Positions 32,907 through 42,126 are shown, numbered from the stretch's first letter. The stretch: DNA of 64,000 nucleotides from VRUE01 sp963837695 (GCA_963837695.1 CAWINZ010000005.1:1426001-1490000), one strand, 5' to 3'. The notes: generated by a model not told the origin, from the letters alone. Made by a program: numbers and translations.

Positions 32907-34010
32907 GTGCGGGCGGTCGCCCGGATCGACCTCGGCGCGGTGCGACAGAACTGCGCCCGGCTGAAGGCCGAGCTGGGCGAGGCGGAGCTCTGCGCGGTGG
33001 TCAAGGCCGACGGCTATGGGCACGGCGACGAGGCCTGCGCCGAGGCGGCCCTGGCCGGCGGCGCGACGCGGCTGGCGGTGGCGACCGCCGGGGAGGCCGA
33101 GCGCCTCGGTCGCCGGCTCGCCCACGTATCGCTGCTGACGATGGGTGCCTTGGCGCCCGAGGAGCTCGACACGGCGCTCGAGGCAGGGTCCGAGGTGGCT
33201 GTCTGGCGTCGCGGCTTCCTCGACCTCGTCGCGGCGAGGGCCCGCGCCCATGGCCGCCCGGCTCGGGTGCACGTCAAGTACGACAGCGGCATGGGCCGGC
33301 TCGGCAGCCGCGACCCCGAGGACGTGCTCGATCTCCTCCGCGCCTGCGCGGAGAGTGCCGATCTGGAGCCCGCCGGCGTCTGGACCCACTTCGCCACCGC
33401 CGACGAACCGGAGTCGAGCTTTTTCGAGGAGCAGCTCGACCGTTTCGCTCCGCTGGCCGAGGCGGCGAAGAGCGAGTTCCCGGCGGTCGTCGTCCATGCC
33501 GCCAACAGCGCCGCGGTCTTCCGCGAGCGCCGTTCGCACTTCGACATGGCGCGCTGCGGTGTGGCCGTCTACGGCCTCGACCCCTTCCAGGGCGACCCGG
33601 CCGAGCGGGAGCTGCATCCGGCGCTCTCCCTGCGCTCATACGTGGCCGACGTCAAGCCCTTCGAGGCGGGCGCCAGCGCCGGCTACGGGCAGACCTGGCG
33701 GGCCGAGCGCGATACCTGCGTCGGCGTCTTGCCGCTGGGCTATGGCGACGGCGTCCGCCGCGGCCTCTCCAACAACGCCGAGGTGCTTATCGGTGGCCAC
33801 CGCTTCCCCCTGGTCGGCACGGTCTCGATGGACAACGTGACCGTCGACCTCGGCCCCGACACCGACATCGAGGCCGGCGCCGAGGCAGTGCTGATCGGCT
33901 CGCATGGCGGCGAGACGATCCTTGCCGAGGACCTGGCCAGGCGACTGGGCACGATCAACTACGAGGTCACCTGCGGGATCTCGGCTCGTGTGCCCAGGGT
34001 GCAGGCTTGA
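32907..34010 (+). CDS. alr: Alanine racemase
   Basis: 367 residues, GTG start. PLP enzyme making D-alanine for peptidoglycan. PLP Lys in AVVKADGYGHGDEA (about K33), the catalytic Tyr in SAGYGQTWRAE (about 255), barrel motif KYDSGMGRLG and PLGYGDGVRRGLSN. Stop overlaps the next gene's TTG start (TTGA, 34007-34010). Confidence 0.95.
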   Translation: MRAVARIDLGAVRQNCARLKAELGEAELCAVVKADGYGHGDEACAEAALAGGATRLAVATAGEAERLGRRLAHVSLLTMGALAPEELDTALEAGSEVAVWRRGFLDLVAARARAHGRPARVHVKYDSGMGRLGSRDPEDVLDLLRACAESADLEPAGVWTHFATADEPESSFFEEQLDRFAPLAEAAKSEFPAVVVHAANSAAVFRERRSHFDMARCGVAVYGLDPFQGDPAERELHPALSLRSYVADVKPFEAGASAGYGQTWRAERDTCVGVLPLGYGDGVRRGLSNNAEVLIGGHRFPLVGTVSMDNVTVDLGPDTDIEAGAEAVLIGSHGGETILAEDLARRLGTINYEVTCGISARVPRVQA

Positions 34011-35431
34011 GTCTCGTCGAGAGTCTCGAGGCGGCATCGTTGGTCGCCCTGGCCCGGCGCGCGCTGGCGGAGGATGGGGCGGAGGTCTGGATCGCCGGAG
34101 GTGCCGTGCGCGATGCGGCCCTGGGCCGCGAGATCACCGACCTGGACCTCGCCGTCGCGGGCGATCCCGAGCAAGCGGCGAGAGCGGTCGCGCGCGAGGG
34201 AGACGGCCATGCCTTCGAGCTCTCGGCCGAGTTCGCGACCTGGCGGGCCGTCGCGCGCGATGGAAGCTGGCAGGTCGACGCCACGGCGCTGCGCGGCGAG
34301 ACGGTCGAGGCCGACCTGGCGGCGCGCGACTTCAGCCTGGGCGCTGTCGCTGTGCCGCTTGGCGGGGGGGAGCCGATCGACCCCTACGGCGGCCTCGCCG
34401 ATCTGGAGCGACGCCTGCTGCGCGTCGTCGCCAAGGACAGCTTCCGCGCCGATCCGCTACGCCTTCTGCGCGCGGCCCGCATCGCGGCCGAGCTCGGGCT
34501 GGAGGTGGATCCCGGGACGGTCGCTCTGGCCCGCTCGGAGGCGCGGCTTGCCACCGAGTCGGCCGGTGAGCGCCAGCTGGCCGAGCTGCGGCTTTTGATC
34601 GGCGGCCCCGATCCCCTGCGCGGCATGGCGCTGCTCGATGAGCTCGGCCTCACGGCGGTCGTGCTACCCGAGCTGGAGGCGCTGCGCGGGGTCGAACAGG
34701 GGCCGAATCACCATCTCGACGTGCACGGCCACACGCTGGCCGTGCTCGAGCAGACGCTCGAGGTCGAGTCCGACCTGGAGCGGTTCGCCGGCGAGCGCGC
34801 GGCCGAAACCCGCGACCTGCTCGACGGGCCGCTCGCCGACGAGATGAGCCGCGGCACCGCGCTGCGCTTCGGTGCCCTGCTGCACGACATCGGCAAGCCG
34901 GCGACCAGGGGCGAGCGCGATGGCTTCGTGACCTTCATCGGTCACGACAGCGTCGGGGTCGAGATCGTCGCCGGGATCGGCCGGCGACTGCGGGCCAGCA
35001 GCCGGCTCACCCGCCACCTACAGGGGCTGACGTTGCACCACCTGCGCCTCGGCTTCATGGTCCACGAGGCGCCGCTGCCGCCGCGGCGCGTCCACGAGTA
35101 CCTGCGGGCGACCGAGCCCGTTGCCGCCGACGTCACCCTGCTCACCGTCGCCGACCGGCTCTCGGCGCGGGGTAGCGGCCCCTTCGCCACCGAGGAGGCG
35201 ATCGAAGCGCATCTCTCCCTGGCCCGGCAGATGTTGAGTGCGGCGCTCGACTGGCACCGCCAAGGTCCGCCCGAGCCGCTCCTGCGTGGCGACGAGCTGG
35301 CCGCCGAGCTAGGCATCGGGCCGGGGCCCGAGCTGGGCGACCTGCTGGCCGAGATCGAGGCAGCCCAGTATGCGGGAGAGGTGAGCACCCGCGAGGATGC
35401 ACTCGACCGTGCCCGCCGAGTGCGCGGCTAG
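34007..35431 (+). CDS. cca: CCA tRNA nucleotidyltransferase/poly(A) polymerase family with HD domain
   Basis: 474 residues, TTG start overlapping alr. Class II nucleotidyltransferase head AEVWIAGGAVRDAALGREITDLDLAV with catalytic Asp pair DLD, then YGGLADLERRLLRVVAKDSFRADPLRLLRAAR, the family RNA-binding region, and an HD phosphohydrolase domain with ALLHDIGKPATRGER (about 295). It probably adds or repairs CCA at tRNA 3' ends. The exact enzyme type (CCA-adding or A-adding) cannot be fixed from sequence alone. Confidence 0.88.
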   Translation: MSLVESLEAASLVALARRALAEDGAEVWIAGGAVRDAALGREITDLDLAVAGDPEQAARAVAREGDGHAFELSAEFATWRAVARDGSWQVDATALRGETVEADLAARDFSLGAVAVPLGGGEPIDPYGGLADLERRLLRVVAKDSFRADPLRLLRAARIAAELGLEVDPGTVALARSEARLATESAGERQLAELRLLIGGPDPLRGMALLDELGLTAVVLPELEALRGVEQGPNHHLDVHGHTLAVLEQTLEVESDLERFAGERAAETRDLLDGPLADEMSRGTALRFGALLHDIGKPATRGERDGFVTFIGHDSVGVEIVAGIGRRLRASSRLTRHLQGLTLHHLRLGFMVHEAPLPPRRVHEYLRATEPVAADVTLLTVADRLSARGSGPFATEEAIEAHLSLARQMLSAALDWHRQGPPEPLLRGDELAAELGIGPGPELGDLLAEIEAAQYAGEVSTREDALDRARRVRG

Positions 35432-35458
35432 GCAGCCGTCAGGTACGCTGCTCGCCGC

Positions 35459-35677
35459 ATGGGCAAAGAGGAGAAGATCGAGATGGAGGGCGAGATCACC
35501 GAGGCCCTCCCCAACACGATGTTCCGGGTCAAACTCGACAACGATCACGAGGTCCTCGGCCACATCTCGGGCAAGATGCGCCGCCACTACATCCGCATCC
35601 TCCCCGGCGACCGGGTCAAGATCGAGTTGTCCCCCTACGACCTGGACCGCGGCCGCATCACCTATCGGTACAAATAG
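35459..35677 (+). CDS. infA: Translation initiation factor IF-1
   Basis: 72 residues, exact family length. OB-fold protein that binds the ribosomal A site: KIEMEGEITEALPNTMFRVK, GHISGKMRRHYIRILPGDRV and LSPYDLDRGRITYRYK. Monocistronic here rather than beside rpmJ-rpsM. Its last codons (TACAAATAG) form one arm of the repeat C1 hairpin. Confidence 0.97.
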   Translation: MGKEEKIEMEGEITEALPNTMFRVKLDNDHEVLGHISGKMRRHYIRILPGDRVKIELSPYDLDRGRITYRYK

Positions 35678-35774
35678 CCGTCTGGCGGTGTCCTCGGTCG
35701 TTTGCCTTCGGGTCACGCACTGAAGTGCGCTCCCCTCGTCTCACTCCCTGCGTCCTGGCCAGACGACTATTTGT
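35670..35774. repeat. Terminator-like repeat family C, copy 1
   Basis: Arms ACAAATAGCCGTCTGGC (35670-35686) and GCCAGACGACTATTTGT (35758-35774) pair with one mismatch in 17. They include the last codons and stops of both convergent genes (infA and the glycosidase). The core TCGGGTCACGCACT..AGTGCGCTCCCCTC..CTCACTCCCTGCGTCC is shared with copies at 48367 and 58283 and has its own hairpin CGCACT-GA-AGTGCG. Confidence 0.7.
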
Positions 35775-36993
35775 CCTCGATAGGACCGACCATCTCGGCG
35801 ATCAATGCTGACCAGGCGAAGTCGGTTGCGCCCAGTCCCTTGCCCGTTCGCGGGTCGTAGTACTCGCGCAGGCCTTCTCGCTCGACTGCGCCGATCAGGC
35901 CGTTTGCCATCCGCTCCGCCTCTTGGTGGTAGCCGAGGCGGCGCAGGCCCAGCCAGAGCAGCCAGGCGGCGTTGATCCAGGTCGGGCCGCGCCAGTAACG
36001 GCGGAGCGGGCCGCGGCCGCCGTCGGGCTCGTAGCTGGGCTCGCAAACGGCGACGGATGGAGGGGCGACCGGCGTCAGGAACTCGCCGTCGTTGAGCAGG
36101 TGCTCCTCGACCATGCGGCGGCCGATCTGCTCGGGCAGGTCGGGAAGGGCGAGCGGGGCGAGTGCCGCCCAGGTGAGGACGTGGGGCCGGGCACCGCCCG
36201 GCTGCGCCTCGTCGAGGAAGAGGCCGTGGCGCTCGTCCCAGAGCCGTTCGACCAGCGCCGGGGTTGCCGAAGGGTGGCCCAGCGCCTGCAGTGAGAGCGA
36301 CCAGAGCGTGTTGACCACGGTCTCGCAGAGCACCGGACCGCCGCGGTCGCGAATCCGGCGCGCGTCGAAGCCGAGCCGGCGGTTGCGCCGCACGAGCACG
36401 GGGAAGCCGATCCGCCCGTTGGCCCGCCGGCCCCAGACCGGTTCGAACTTGGGCGAGGCGTCGAGCCCCGACTCGTCGGGCTGCACGATCCAGAGCAGGC
36501 CGTCGCCGTCGAGGTCGCGGTGGCGCGCCAGCCACTCGGCCTGGGCGACGATCCCCGGCACGACGGCGGGATCTCCGACCGCGATCCGCCAGGCCCAGGC
36601 GAGCAGTGGCGGTTGGATCGTCTCGGTCTGGAATGAACTGCGCGATGCGACGTTGTAGAAGGGCAGCCGACCGAGTGAGACGGGGCGATCCCAGAAGATC
36701 GTGTGACCGATGAAGCCGTCCTCGCGCTGCGCGGCCAGCAGGGTCTCCAGCTCAGCCTGAGCGCGCCCGGGCTCGAAGCGCCGCCAGGCGACCGCCGCGA
36801 AGCACGAGTCCCAGTACCACTGCCACGGGTAGCGCCCCGGGCTGGGCTGCGTATAGGCGAAGGGCCTATCTCGCCGCGACCCTTCCAGCCAGTTCTGCCG
36901 CAGCACCCCCTCAGCGATCTCAGCTGCCGACGGGCCTATTTCCGGTGATATGGACCGGTTTTCGGCCCATCGGCGGGGGTTTTGCCGGGTCAC
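35767..36993 (-). CDS. (alpha/alpha)6-barrel glycoside hydrolase (GH63/mannosylglycerate-hydrolase-like)
   Basis: 408 residues. PWQWYWDSCFAAVAWRRFEP, FWDRPVSLGRLPFYNVASRS, CETVVNTLWSLSLQALG, and YWRGPTWINAAWLLWLGLRR with the C-terminal GKGLGATDFAWSALIAEM resemble GH63 and mannosylglycerate hydrolases. It is likely a cytosolic glycosidase of a compatible solute or oligosaccharide; substrate uncertain. GTG 36993 overlaps the ABC permease stop (GTGA). The first codons (RRWAENRSISPEIGPSA) derive from repeat A in frame; a later start (GTG just before LRQNWLEG) would avoid it. Confidence 0.8.
   Translation of the reverse strand: MTRQNPRRWAENRSISPEIGPSAAEIAEGVLRQNWLEGSRRDRPFAYTQPSPGRYPWQWYWDSCFAAVAWRRFEPGRAQAELETLLAAQREDGFIGHTIFWDRPVSLGRLPFYNVASRSSFQTETIQPPLLAWAWRIAVGDPAVVPGIVAQAEWLARHRDLDGDGLLWIVQPDESGLDASPKFEPVWGRRANGRIGFPVLVRRNRRLGFDARRIRDRGGPVLCETVVNTLWSLSLQALGHPSATPALVERLWDERHGLFLDEAQPGGARPHVLTWAALAPLALPDLPEQIGRRMVEEHLLNDGEFLTPVAPPSVAVCEPSYEPDGGRGPLRRYWRGPTWINAAWLLWLGLRRLGYHQEAERMANGLIGAVEREGLREYYDPRTGKGLGATDFAWSALIAEMVGPIEDK
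36925..36976. repeat. Palindromic repeat family A, copy 2 (in frame at the glycosidase 5' end)
   Basis: About 52 bp with GCCGACGGGCC and GGCCCATCGGC arms around ATTTCCGGTGATATGGACCG, close to copies at 20024 and 57219 and in the same plus-strand orientation. It falls inside the N-terminal codons of the minus-strand glycosidase, about 6 codons after the coupled start. Confidence 0.8.
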
Positions 36994-37796
36994 GCGCCGG
37001 TGCGGCGCATCTCTCGCAGCGCGAGGGCGCCCAGTACGGCCAACAGGCCAGCCAGGGCGAGCAGACCCGGCCAGGTTTCGGCCCAGGTGACTTCGCCGAC
37101 AAAGCCCTGCCGCGCCGCTTCGACCACCTGGGTGACGGGGTTGACGCGGGCCACGTCGGCGAGCCAGCCCTGCAGGAGGGCCAGCGGCGCGTAGGCGGTC
37201 GTGGTCAGGATCAGCGCCATCATTCCGGCCTGCATCAGCGGCGCCGCCGATTGGCTCTTGAAATGCAGCGCCAGCATCGATCCCCAGCAGGCGGCGACCG
37301 CCGCCATCGCCGCGACCATGAAGTAGGTGACGAGGAGGCCGTCGACGCCCGGCCAGCCGGCGCCGAGCAACAGCGCGATCGTCAAGACGAAGGTGGCTGG
37401 GATCAGCGAGCGGGCGCTGGCCGCGAGCACCGTGCCGGCGAGCAGGACCCAGCGCGGGGCCGGGGAGACCAGCAGCCGGTCGAGCCATCCCTGCTCGATG
37501 TCGCGGGCGAGGTTGACGCCAGCCGCCGCGCCGGTGAAGCCGGCCCCCTGCAACATGCTGATCGGGACGATGAAGCTCTCATAGGATCCGGTGGTGAAGC
37601 CCCGCAGCTGGGTCAGCGCGCCGAAGACCCCATTGAGGCCGAGGAAGAAGATCGTCGGCGCCAGCACGCCGGGGATCGCCGCCCCGGGAACGCGCAGCAG
37701 CTCGTTCTTCGCCCGTGCCATCAGGGCGCCGATCGTCGCCAGGTTGGTCCGCCAGGCCGGGATCGCCTGCGGGGCCGCGATAGCCGTCGCCTCCAT
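36990..37796 (-). CDS. ABC-2 type transporter permease (first of two)
   Basis: 268 residues, six membrane helices. ABC-2 membrane family (DrrB-like): GALMARAKNELLRVPG, SMLQGAGFTGAAAGVNLARDIEQGWLDRLLVSP, and NPVTQVVEAARQGFVGEV are typical. ATG 37796. It overlaps the permease above and the glycosidase below, so it forms an operon with the ATPase at 38578-39561. Likely a drug or lipid exporter. Confidence 0.88.
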   Translation of the reverse strand: MEATAIAAPQAIPAWRTNLATIGALMARAKNELLRVPGAAIPGVLAPTIFFLGLNGVFGALTQLRGFTTGSYESFIVPISMLQGAGFTGAAAGVNLARDIEQGWLDRLLVSPAPRWVLLAGTVLAASARSLIPATFVLTIALLLGAGWPGVDGLLVTYFMVAAMAAVAACWGSMLALHFKSQSAAPLMQAGMMALILTTTAYAPLALLQGWLADVARVNPVTQVVEAARQGFVGEVTWAETWPGLLALAGLLAVLGALALREMRRTGA

Positions 37797-38581
37797 CAGC
37801 CCACCCGTAACCGGTGGCGCAGGGCCCGCGCGCTGAGCACGAGGCCGAGGACGACGATGCCGGCGATCGCGAGCAGGGCTTCCGCCGTGTCGCCGGCGTC
37901 GATGCCGGAGATGATCGGCTCGCGGATCCCTTCGACGATGACGCTGAACGGGTTGTATTCGGCGATCGTCTGCGCCGGCTGGATCATCAGTTCGACCGGG
38001 AAGAAGGCCGAGGAGAGAAAGAGGACGACGAGCACCAGGGGAAAGAGGCCCTGAACGACGCTGGCGCTGCCGGTGCGCAGGGCGATCGCCGCGCCGATCC
38101 CGCCGACCGCAATCGCCGTCGCCGTGACCAGGGCGATCGCCAGCACTGCCCCCGGGACGCCGCCCTCGATGTGGGCGCCGAAGACGAGCCCGATCGCGAG
38201 GAACCAGAGGGCTGCGAGCAAACCCAGTGCCGCGGTTCCGGCGAGGCGGCCGAGGACGATCGTGAAGCGGGAGATCGGCGCCGCGAAGAGGCGATCGGTG
38301 AAGCCCATCTCGATGTCCACCGCGAGCGCGATCCCACCGCTGTTGCCGGCCAGCATCAGCGATTGCATCATCGCCCCGGCGAGCATGAACTGGAGGAAGC
38401 TCTGCACGGGCGGGAAGCCGGGAAGGTTGATCGCGCCGCCGGCGCCGCCCGTCTGGATCGCCAGGAGGATGGTCGGGAAAACGACGATCGGCGCCATCAG
38501 CTGTGGGCGACGGAAGGTCTGGCGGATCGAGCGCATACCCAGGGCGCCGACGACGCGCAGGTTCGTCGCCAGGCCGCTCAC
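37796..38581 (-). CDS. ABC-2 type transporter permease (second of two)
   Basis: 261 residues, GTG start 38581, six helices. IRQTFRRPQLMAPIVVFPTILL, VDIEMGFTDRLFAAPISRFTIVLGRL and EYNPFSVIVEGIREPIISG resemble the partner permease and DrrB/NodJ proteins. Overlaps the ATPase gene (GTGA) and touches the next permease by one base. The two permeases probably form a heterodimer. Confidence 0.88.
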   Translation of the reverse strand: MSGLATNLRVVGALGMRSIRQTFRRPQLMAPIVVFPTILLAIQTGGAGGAINLPGFPPVQSFLQFMLAGAMMQSLMLAGNSGGIALAVDIEMGFTDRLFAAPISRFTIVLGRLAGTAALGLLAALWFLAIGLVFGAHIEGGVPGAVLAIALVTATAIAVGGIGAAIALRTGSASVVQGLFPLVLVVLFLSSAFFPVELMIQPAQTIAEYNPFSVIVEGIREPIISGIDAGDTAEALLAIAGIVVLGLVLSARALRHRLRVG

Positions 38582-39561
38582 GTCTGCACGGGCTGCGGCT
38601 CGGCGTCGCCGCTCTCCTCAGCCTCGTGCTCGAGGTGGTAGCCGGTCTTGGCGACGAAGACGTCGTCGAGGCTGGGCCGGACGAGCTCCAGCGAGCCGAC
38701 CTCGATGCCCGCCTCGTCGAGCGCCCTGACGACGCGGGGGATGTCGCCCGCGCCATGCTCGACCTCGACCAGGACGGTCCTGCCGTCGACCGGCGGCAGT
38801 AGGGGGCCGATGCGGGCGCAGATCTCCTCCGCCTCGGCGATCGACCCCTCCTCCAGCTGCAGGCGGATGTGGGGGTGGCCGATTTCGGCTTTGAGAGACG
38901 CCGGGGTTCCCTCGGCGACGATCTTGCCGCTGTCGATGATCCCGACGTTGTCGGCAAGCTGATCGGCCTCCTCGAGATACTGGGTGGTAAGGAAGACCGT
39001 CGTTCCCTCGTCGTTGAGCGCGCGCACCTCCTCCCAGATCGTTTTACGGCTGACTGGATCTAGACCGGTGGTCGGCTCGTCGAGGAAGAGCACGCGCGGC
39101 TCGTGGACAAGCGCTGCGGCGAGGTCGAGGCGTCGCTGCATCCCCCCCGAGTAGGTGCCGACTCGCCGGTCGGCGGCGGCGACGAGGTCGACCCGCTCGA
39201 GCAGATCGTCGGCACGCCGCCTGCCCTCGCCGCCAGGGAGGCCCTGGAGCGTCGCCTGCAGACGGATCAGCTCGCGGCCGGTCATCAGCGGGTCGAGTGC
39301 CGCTTCCTGGAGGGCGACGCCGATCGAGGCTCGCACCCGGCGCGCCTCGGAGACGACGTCGTGGCCGGCCACGGTCGCCCGCCCGCCGGTCGGCAGCAGC
39401 AGCGTCGTCAGCATCCTCACCGTGGTCGTCTTGCCGGCCCCGTTGGGGCCGAGGAAGCCGTAGATCTCGCCCTCGCCGACCTCCAGCTCGATGCCCTGGA
39501 CGGCAAGCACGTCGTCGAAGGCTCGCTCCAGCCCCTCGACCGCGATCGCAGTCGACGCCAT
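38578..39561 (-). CDS. ABC transporter ATP-binding protein (DrrA-like)
   Basis: 327 residues from ATG 39561. Walker A GPNGAGKTTTVRM (about 38-50), signature YSGGMQRRLDLAAALV, Walker B RVLFLDEPTTGLD, and the C-terminal DUF4162-like part (LELVRPSLDDVFVAKTGYHLE) of daunorubicin-resistance ATPases. Drives export through the two downstream permeases. The acidic tail EEESGDAEP is not conserved. Confidence 0.94.
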   Translation of the reverse strand: MASTAIAVEGLERAFDDVLAVQGIELEVGEGEIYGFLGPNGAGKTTTVRMLTTLLLPTGGRATVAGHDVVSEARRVRASIGVALQEAALDPLMTGRELIRLQATLQGLPGGEGRRRADDLLERVDLVAAADRRVGTYSGGMQRRLDLAAALVHEPRVLFLDEPTTGLDPVSRKTIWEEVRALNDEGTTVFLTTQYLEEADQLADNVGIIDSGKIVAEGTPASLKAEIGHPHIRLQLEEGSIAEAEEICARIGPLLPPVDGRTVLVEVEHGAGDIPRVVRALDEAGIEVGSLELVRPSLDDVFVAKTGYHLEHEAEESGDAEPQPVQT

Positions 39562-39566
39562 CCTGT

Positions 39567-40940
39567 CTAGGTCTCCGCGGAGGAAGCCGCTGCCAGCGGC
39601 GGCAGCGCCTCGACCCAGCGGCGCCCGTTGGCGCGCTCCAGCGCTTCGGCGGCATCGAGCAGCAGCTCGTCGGCGCCCCAGGCGGCCTGAAGCTGAAGCG
39701 CCAGCGGCAGGCCCTCGCCGCTCTGTCCCACCGGCATGCTGATCGAGGGGATCCCGGTCAGGTTGGCGAGGGCGGCGCCACGCACGTTGGCCTGGTCGGC
39801 GGTGTTGGGGCCGGATGGCAGCTCGACCATCGGCGCGTCGAGTGGGGGGGCGGGGGCGGGTATCGTCGGCCAGGCGATCACGTCGACCCCCTCGAAGAGG
39901 GTGGCTAGACGGCGGCGCATCAGCGTGCGCACCCGGTCGGCCTGAACGGTGGCCGCCGCCGGCAGCATCATCCGGTACTTGAGCGTGCCACGGGCGATCG
40001 GGCTCAACTCCGGGTCGAGGCGGTTGAGGCGCTCCGGCGTCACGCCGCCCATGCTCTCCGAGTTGATGATCAGGATCCCGGCGAGGGTCGCCGCTTCGAG
40101 GTCGGGCAGCTCGATCTCCCGCACCTCGCCGCCGGTCTCGGCGCGCAGCGCCTCGATCGCCGCCTCGCAGGCGGCAGCGACCTCGGGCGTCACGTCTTCG
40201 GAGACGGGATCGCGGACGAGGCCGATCCGCAGGCCGGCCGCGTCGCCGGCGCTGAGCTGCTCGCCGTAGAGCGCCGAGCCGAGCAGCCGACAGTCGGCGG
40301 CGTCGGCGCAGAGCGGACCGGAGACGATCAGGGTGGTGACCGGCGCCATGTGGTGCCCGTCCATCGCCGAGCGGCCGAAGGTCGGCTTGAGCCCGGTCAG
40401 GCCGCAGTAGGCAGCGGGGAAGCGGACCGAGCCCAACCCGTCGGCCCCGACCGCGCCGGCGACGAGCCGGCCGGCAACCGAGGCAGCGGGCCCGCTGGAC
40501 GAGCCACCCGGGCAGCGCTCGGTGTCCCAGGGGTTGCGGGCGGGCCCGTAGACGGAGACGTTGCCGGTGCTGCCGGCGCCGAGCTCGTGCATGTTGCCGA
40601 CGCCGACGATCACGGCCCCGGCGTCGCGGAGCGCCCGGTAGGGACCCGACTCGCCCGGCGCGGTTGGCGCGATCAGCTCGGCTGCGCCGAAGCGCTGCGC
40701 GCGCCAGGGCAGCGGCCACTCGTCCTTGATCACGACCGGGACGCCGTGGAGCGGCCCCGCCGGCGCGGCGGCGAGCATCTCGCGGGAGCGCTCGGGGAAG
40801 GTCTCGACGACGGCGTTGAGCGCCGGGTTGCGCTCCTCGATCCGGACAAGCGCGGCGTCGAGCAGCTCGCCGGGGTCGACGTCCCCGGAGGCTATGGCGG
40901 CCGCCTGTGCGCCCAAGCCGAGGTCCAGCGGCGCGGTCAC
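39567..40940 (-). CDS. Amidase-signature family enzyme
   Basis: 457 residues, GTG 40940. Ser-cisSer-Lys triad: Lys in GVPVVIKDEWPLPW, first Ser in CPGGSSSGPAASVAG, nucleophile Ser in GADGLGSVRFPAAYCGLTG. Hydrolyses an amide; substrate unknown. A 67-residue protein encoded directly upstream overlaps it (GTGA) and resembles GatC/AtzG, suggesting a two-subunit enzyme related to carboxybiuret hydrolase AtzE-AtzG. It is not part of a gatCAB operon. Confidence 0.9.
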   Translation of the reverse strand: MTAPLDLGLGAQAAAIASGDVDPGELLDAALVRIEERNPALNAVVETFPERSREMLAAAPAGPLHGVPVVIKDEWPLPWRAQRFGAAELIAPTAPGESGPYRALRDAGAVIVGVGNMHELGAGSTGNVSVYGPARNPWDTERCPGGSSSGPAASVAGRLVAGAVGADGLGSVRFPAAYCGLTGLKPTFGRSAMDGHHMAPVTTLIVSGPLCADAADCRLLGSALYGEQLSAGDAAGLRIGLVRDPVSEDVTPEVAAACEAAIEALRAETGGEVREIELPDLEAATLAGILIINSESMGGVTPERLNRLDPELSPIARGTLKYRMMLPAAATVQADRVRTLMRRRLATLFEGVDVIAWPTIPAPAPPLDAPMVELPSGPNTADQANVRGAALANLTGIPSISMPVGQSGEGLPLALQLQAAWGADELLLDAAEALERANGRRWVEALPPLAAASSAET

Positions 40941-41140
40941 TGCGGAGCCCTCGACAGATCGGGGCAGCGCTCAGGCTCGACACCCTCGGTGTCGAGGGCG
41001 AGCAGTTCGAGGATCGGTGGCCAGAGCAGCTGGTGGACCGCGCCGATCACGGCAAGGTCGACCTCGTCGGCCTCGATTCCGAGTGCCGCGAGACCGGCCG
41101 GGATGAACTCGTCTGCTGCCGCTGGCGTCGTGCCCTCCAT
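40937..41140 (-). CDS. AtzG/GatC-like small amidase partner (DUF4089-like)
   Basis: 67 residues. FIPAGLAALGIEADEVDLAV followed by a helix and a tail LLALDTEGVEPERCPDLSR matches the pattern of AtzG/DUF4089 proteins, which wrap around an amidase as GatC wraps around GatA. Four-base overlap with the amidase supports the pairing. The assignment rests on size, position and pattern rather than on a diagnostic residue. Confidence 0.6.
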   Translation of the reverse strand: MEGTTPAAADEFIPAGLAALGIEADEVDLAVIGAVHQLLWPPILELLALDTEGVEPERCPDLSRAPQ

Positions 41141-41162
41141 TTACGGCTGGCAACCCTAGACG

Positions 41163-41180
41163 ATTGGCCAACTGGCCAAT
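41163..41180. promoter_or_regulatory. Inverted repeat upstream of the amidase operon (operator candidate)
   Basis: ATTGGCCA-AC-TGGCCAAT, perfect 8-bp arms, 23 bp upstream of the ATG at 41140. A further TTGGCC lies 8 bases to the right. The form suits a GntR- or TetR-like repressor; no such gene is adjacent. Confidence 0.45.
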
Positions 41181-41278
41181 CCGCGGGTTGGCCGCGATCG
41201 TGCATTCGCGCCGGAGGACCCCGCCGCACCGCGGCGAACGAGAGAATCCCCTGCCGCAACCCTTGCCGAAGGCCCGGG

Positions 41279-42058
41279 TTGTCGCTTGAGACCTTGGTGC
41301 AAGCAGCAGAAAACCGACCCCGCCGCAGCCGCGTTTACGTCGCGCTGGGCTTCGCCTGCGCGCTGGCGCTGCTCGTCGCCGCCGCTTGGCCGGGTGCCGC
41401 CGACTCGGCGCCGGCCCGGGTCGTTGTGCTCGGTAAGACCGATTCGACGCCGCCGCCGTCCTGCCCGGGCAAGATCGTCAACAACGTCGAGGTCATCCCC
41501 TGTCGGGTCGAGGGCCATGTGACCGGCTTCCAGGCGATCGCCGGCGGCGTGCCGCGTCCCTACGAGGTTCCTTTCGACGGCAAGATCGTCGCCTGGTCGA
41601 TCACGCTCTCGCGCCCCTCCGACACGGAAACCAAAAAGATGACCGATGAGATCGGCTTCTTCAACGAATTTCTCGGCAAGCCCTCGCAGGCGAGGGTCGG
41701 CGTCCTGCGCCCGGTCGAAGGCTCGAAGCCGCCCCGGTACACCCTGGTCCGCCAGAGCCCGCTGGAGATCCTCAACCCCTACTTCGGCAGCACGCCGATC
41801 TTCGCCCTCGACCACCCGCTCAGCGTCCTGCGGGGTCAGGTGGTCGCCCTGACGATCCCGACCTGGGCACCGATGTTCGCCTTCAACGTCAGCGAAGAAA
41901 ACACCTGGCGCGGCAGCCGCCTACCCGAACACTGCTCCTCAAAGGAAGACATCCAGGGTGGCCACCCCCAGCAGGGCGTCGGCAAGACCAAGACCTATGG
42001 TTGCTACTACAGCAACGCCCGCCTGCTTTACACGGCGACTGTCGTTAAACAGCCATAG
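41279..42058 (+). CDS. Secreted hypothetical protein
   Basis: 259 residues from TTG 41279 (alternatives TTG 41294 and GTG 41297). N-terminal anchor/signal SRVYVALGFACALALLVAAAW, then a predicted beta-rich extracellular domain: VEVIPCRVEGHVTGFQAIA, VPFDGKIVAWSITLSRPSD, VVALTIPTWAPMFAFNVSE, with Cys pairs (PSCPGK, IPCRVE; HCSSKE, GCYYSN) that may form disulfides. No family recognised. Glu is again mostly GAA. Confidence 0.7.
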   Translation: MSLETLVQAAENRPRRSRVYVALGFACALALLVAAAWPGAADSAPARVVVLGKTDSTPPPSCPGKIVNNVEVIPCRVEGHVTGFQAIAGGVPRPYEVPFDGKIVAWSITLSRPSDTETKKMTDEIGFFNEFLGKPSQARVGVLRPVEGSKPPRYTLVRQSPLEILNPYFGSTPIFALDHPLSVLRGQVVALTIPTWAPMFAFNVSEENTWRGSRLPEHCSSKEDIQGGHPQQGVGKTKTYGCYYSNARLLYTATVVKQP

Positions 42059-42126
42059 CGCAAGAAGACTCACTCTTCCGCCGCAGAAAATTCACATTTG
42101 TCGCGCCACTGGAACTTTCTTTCGCT

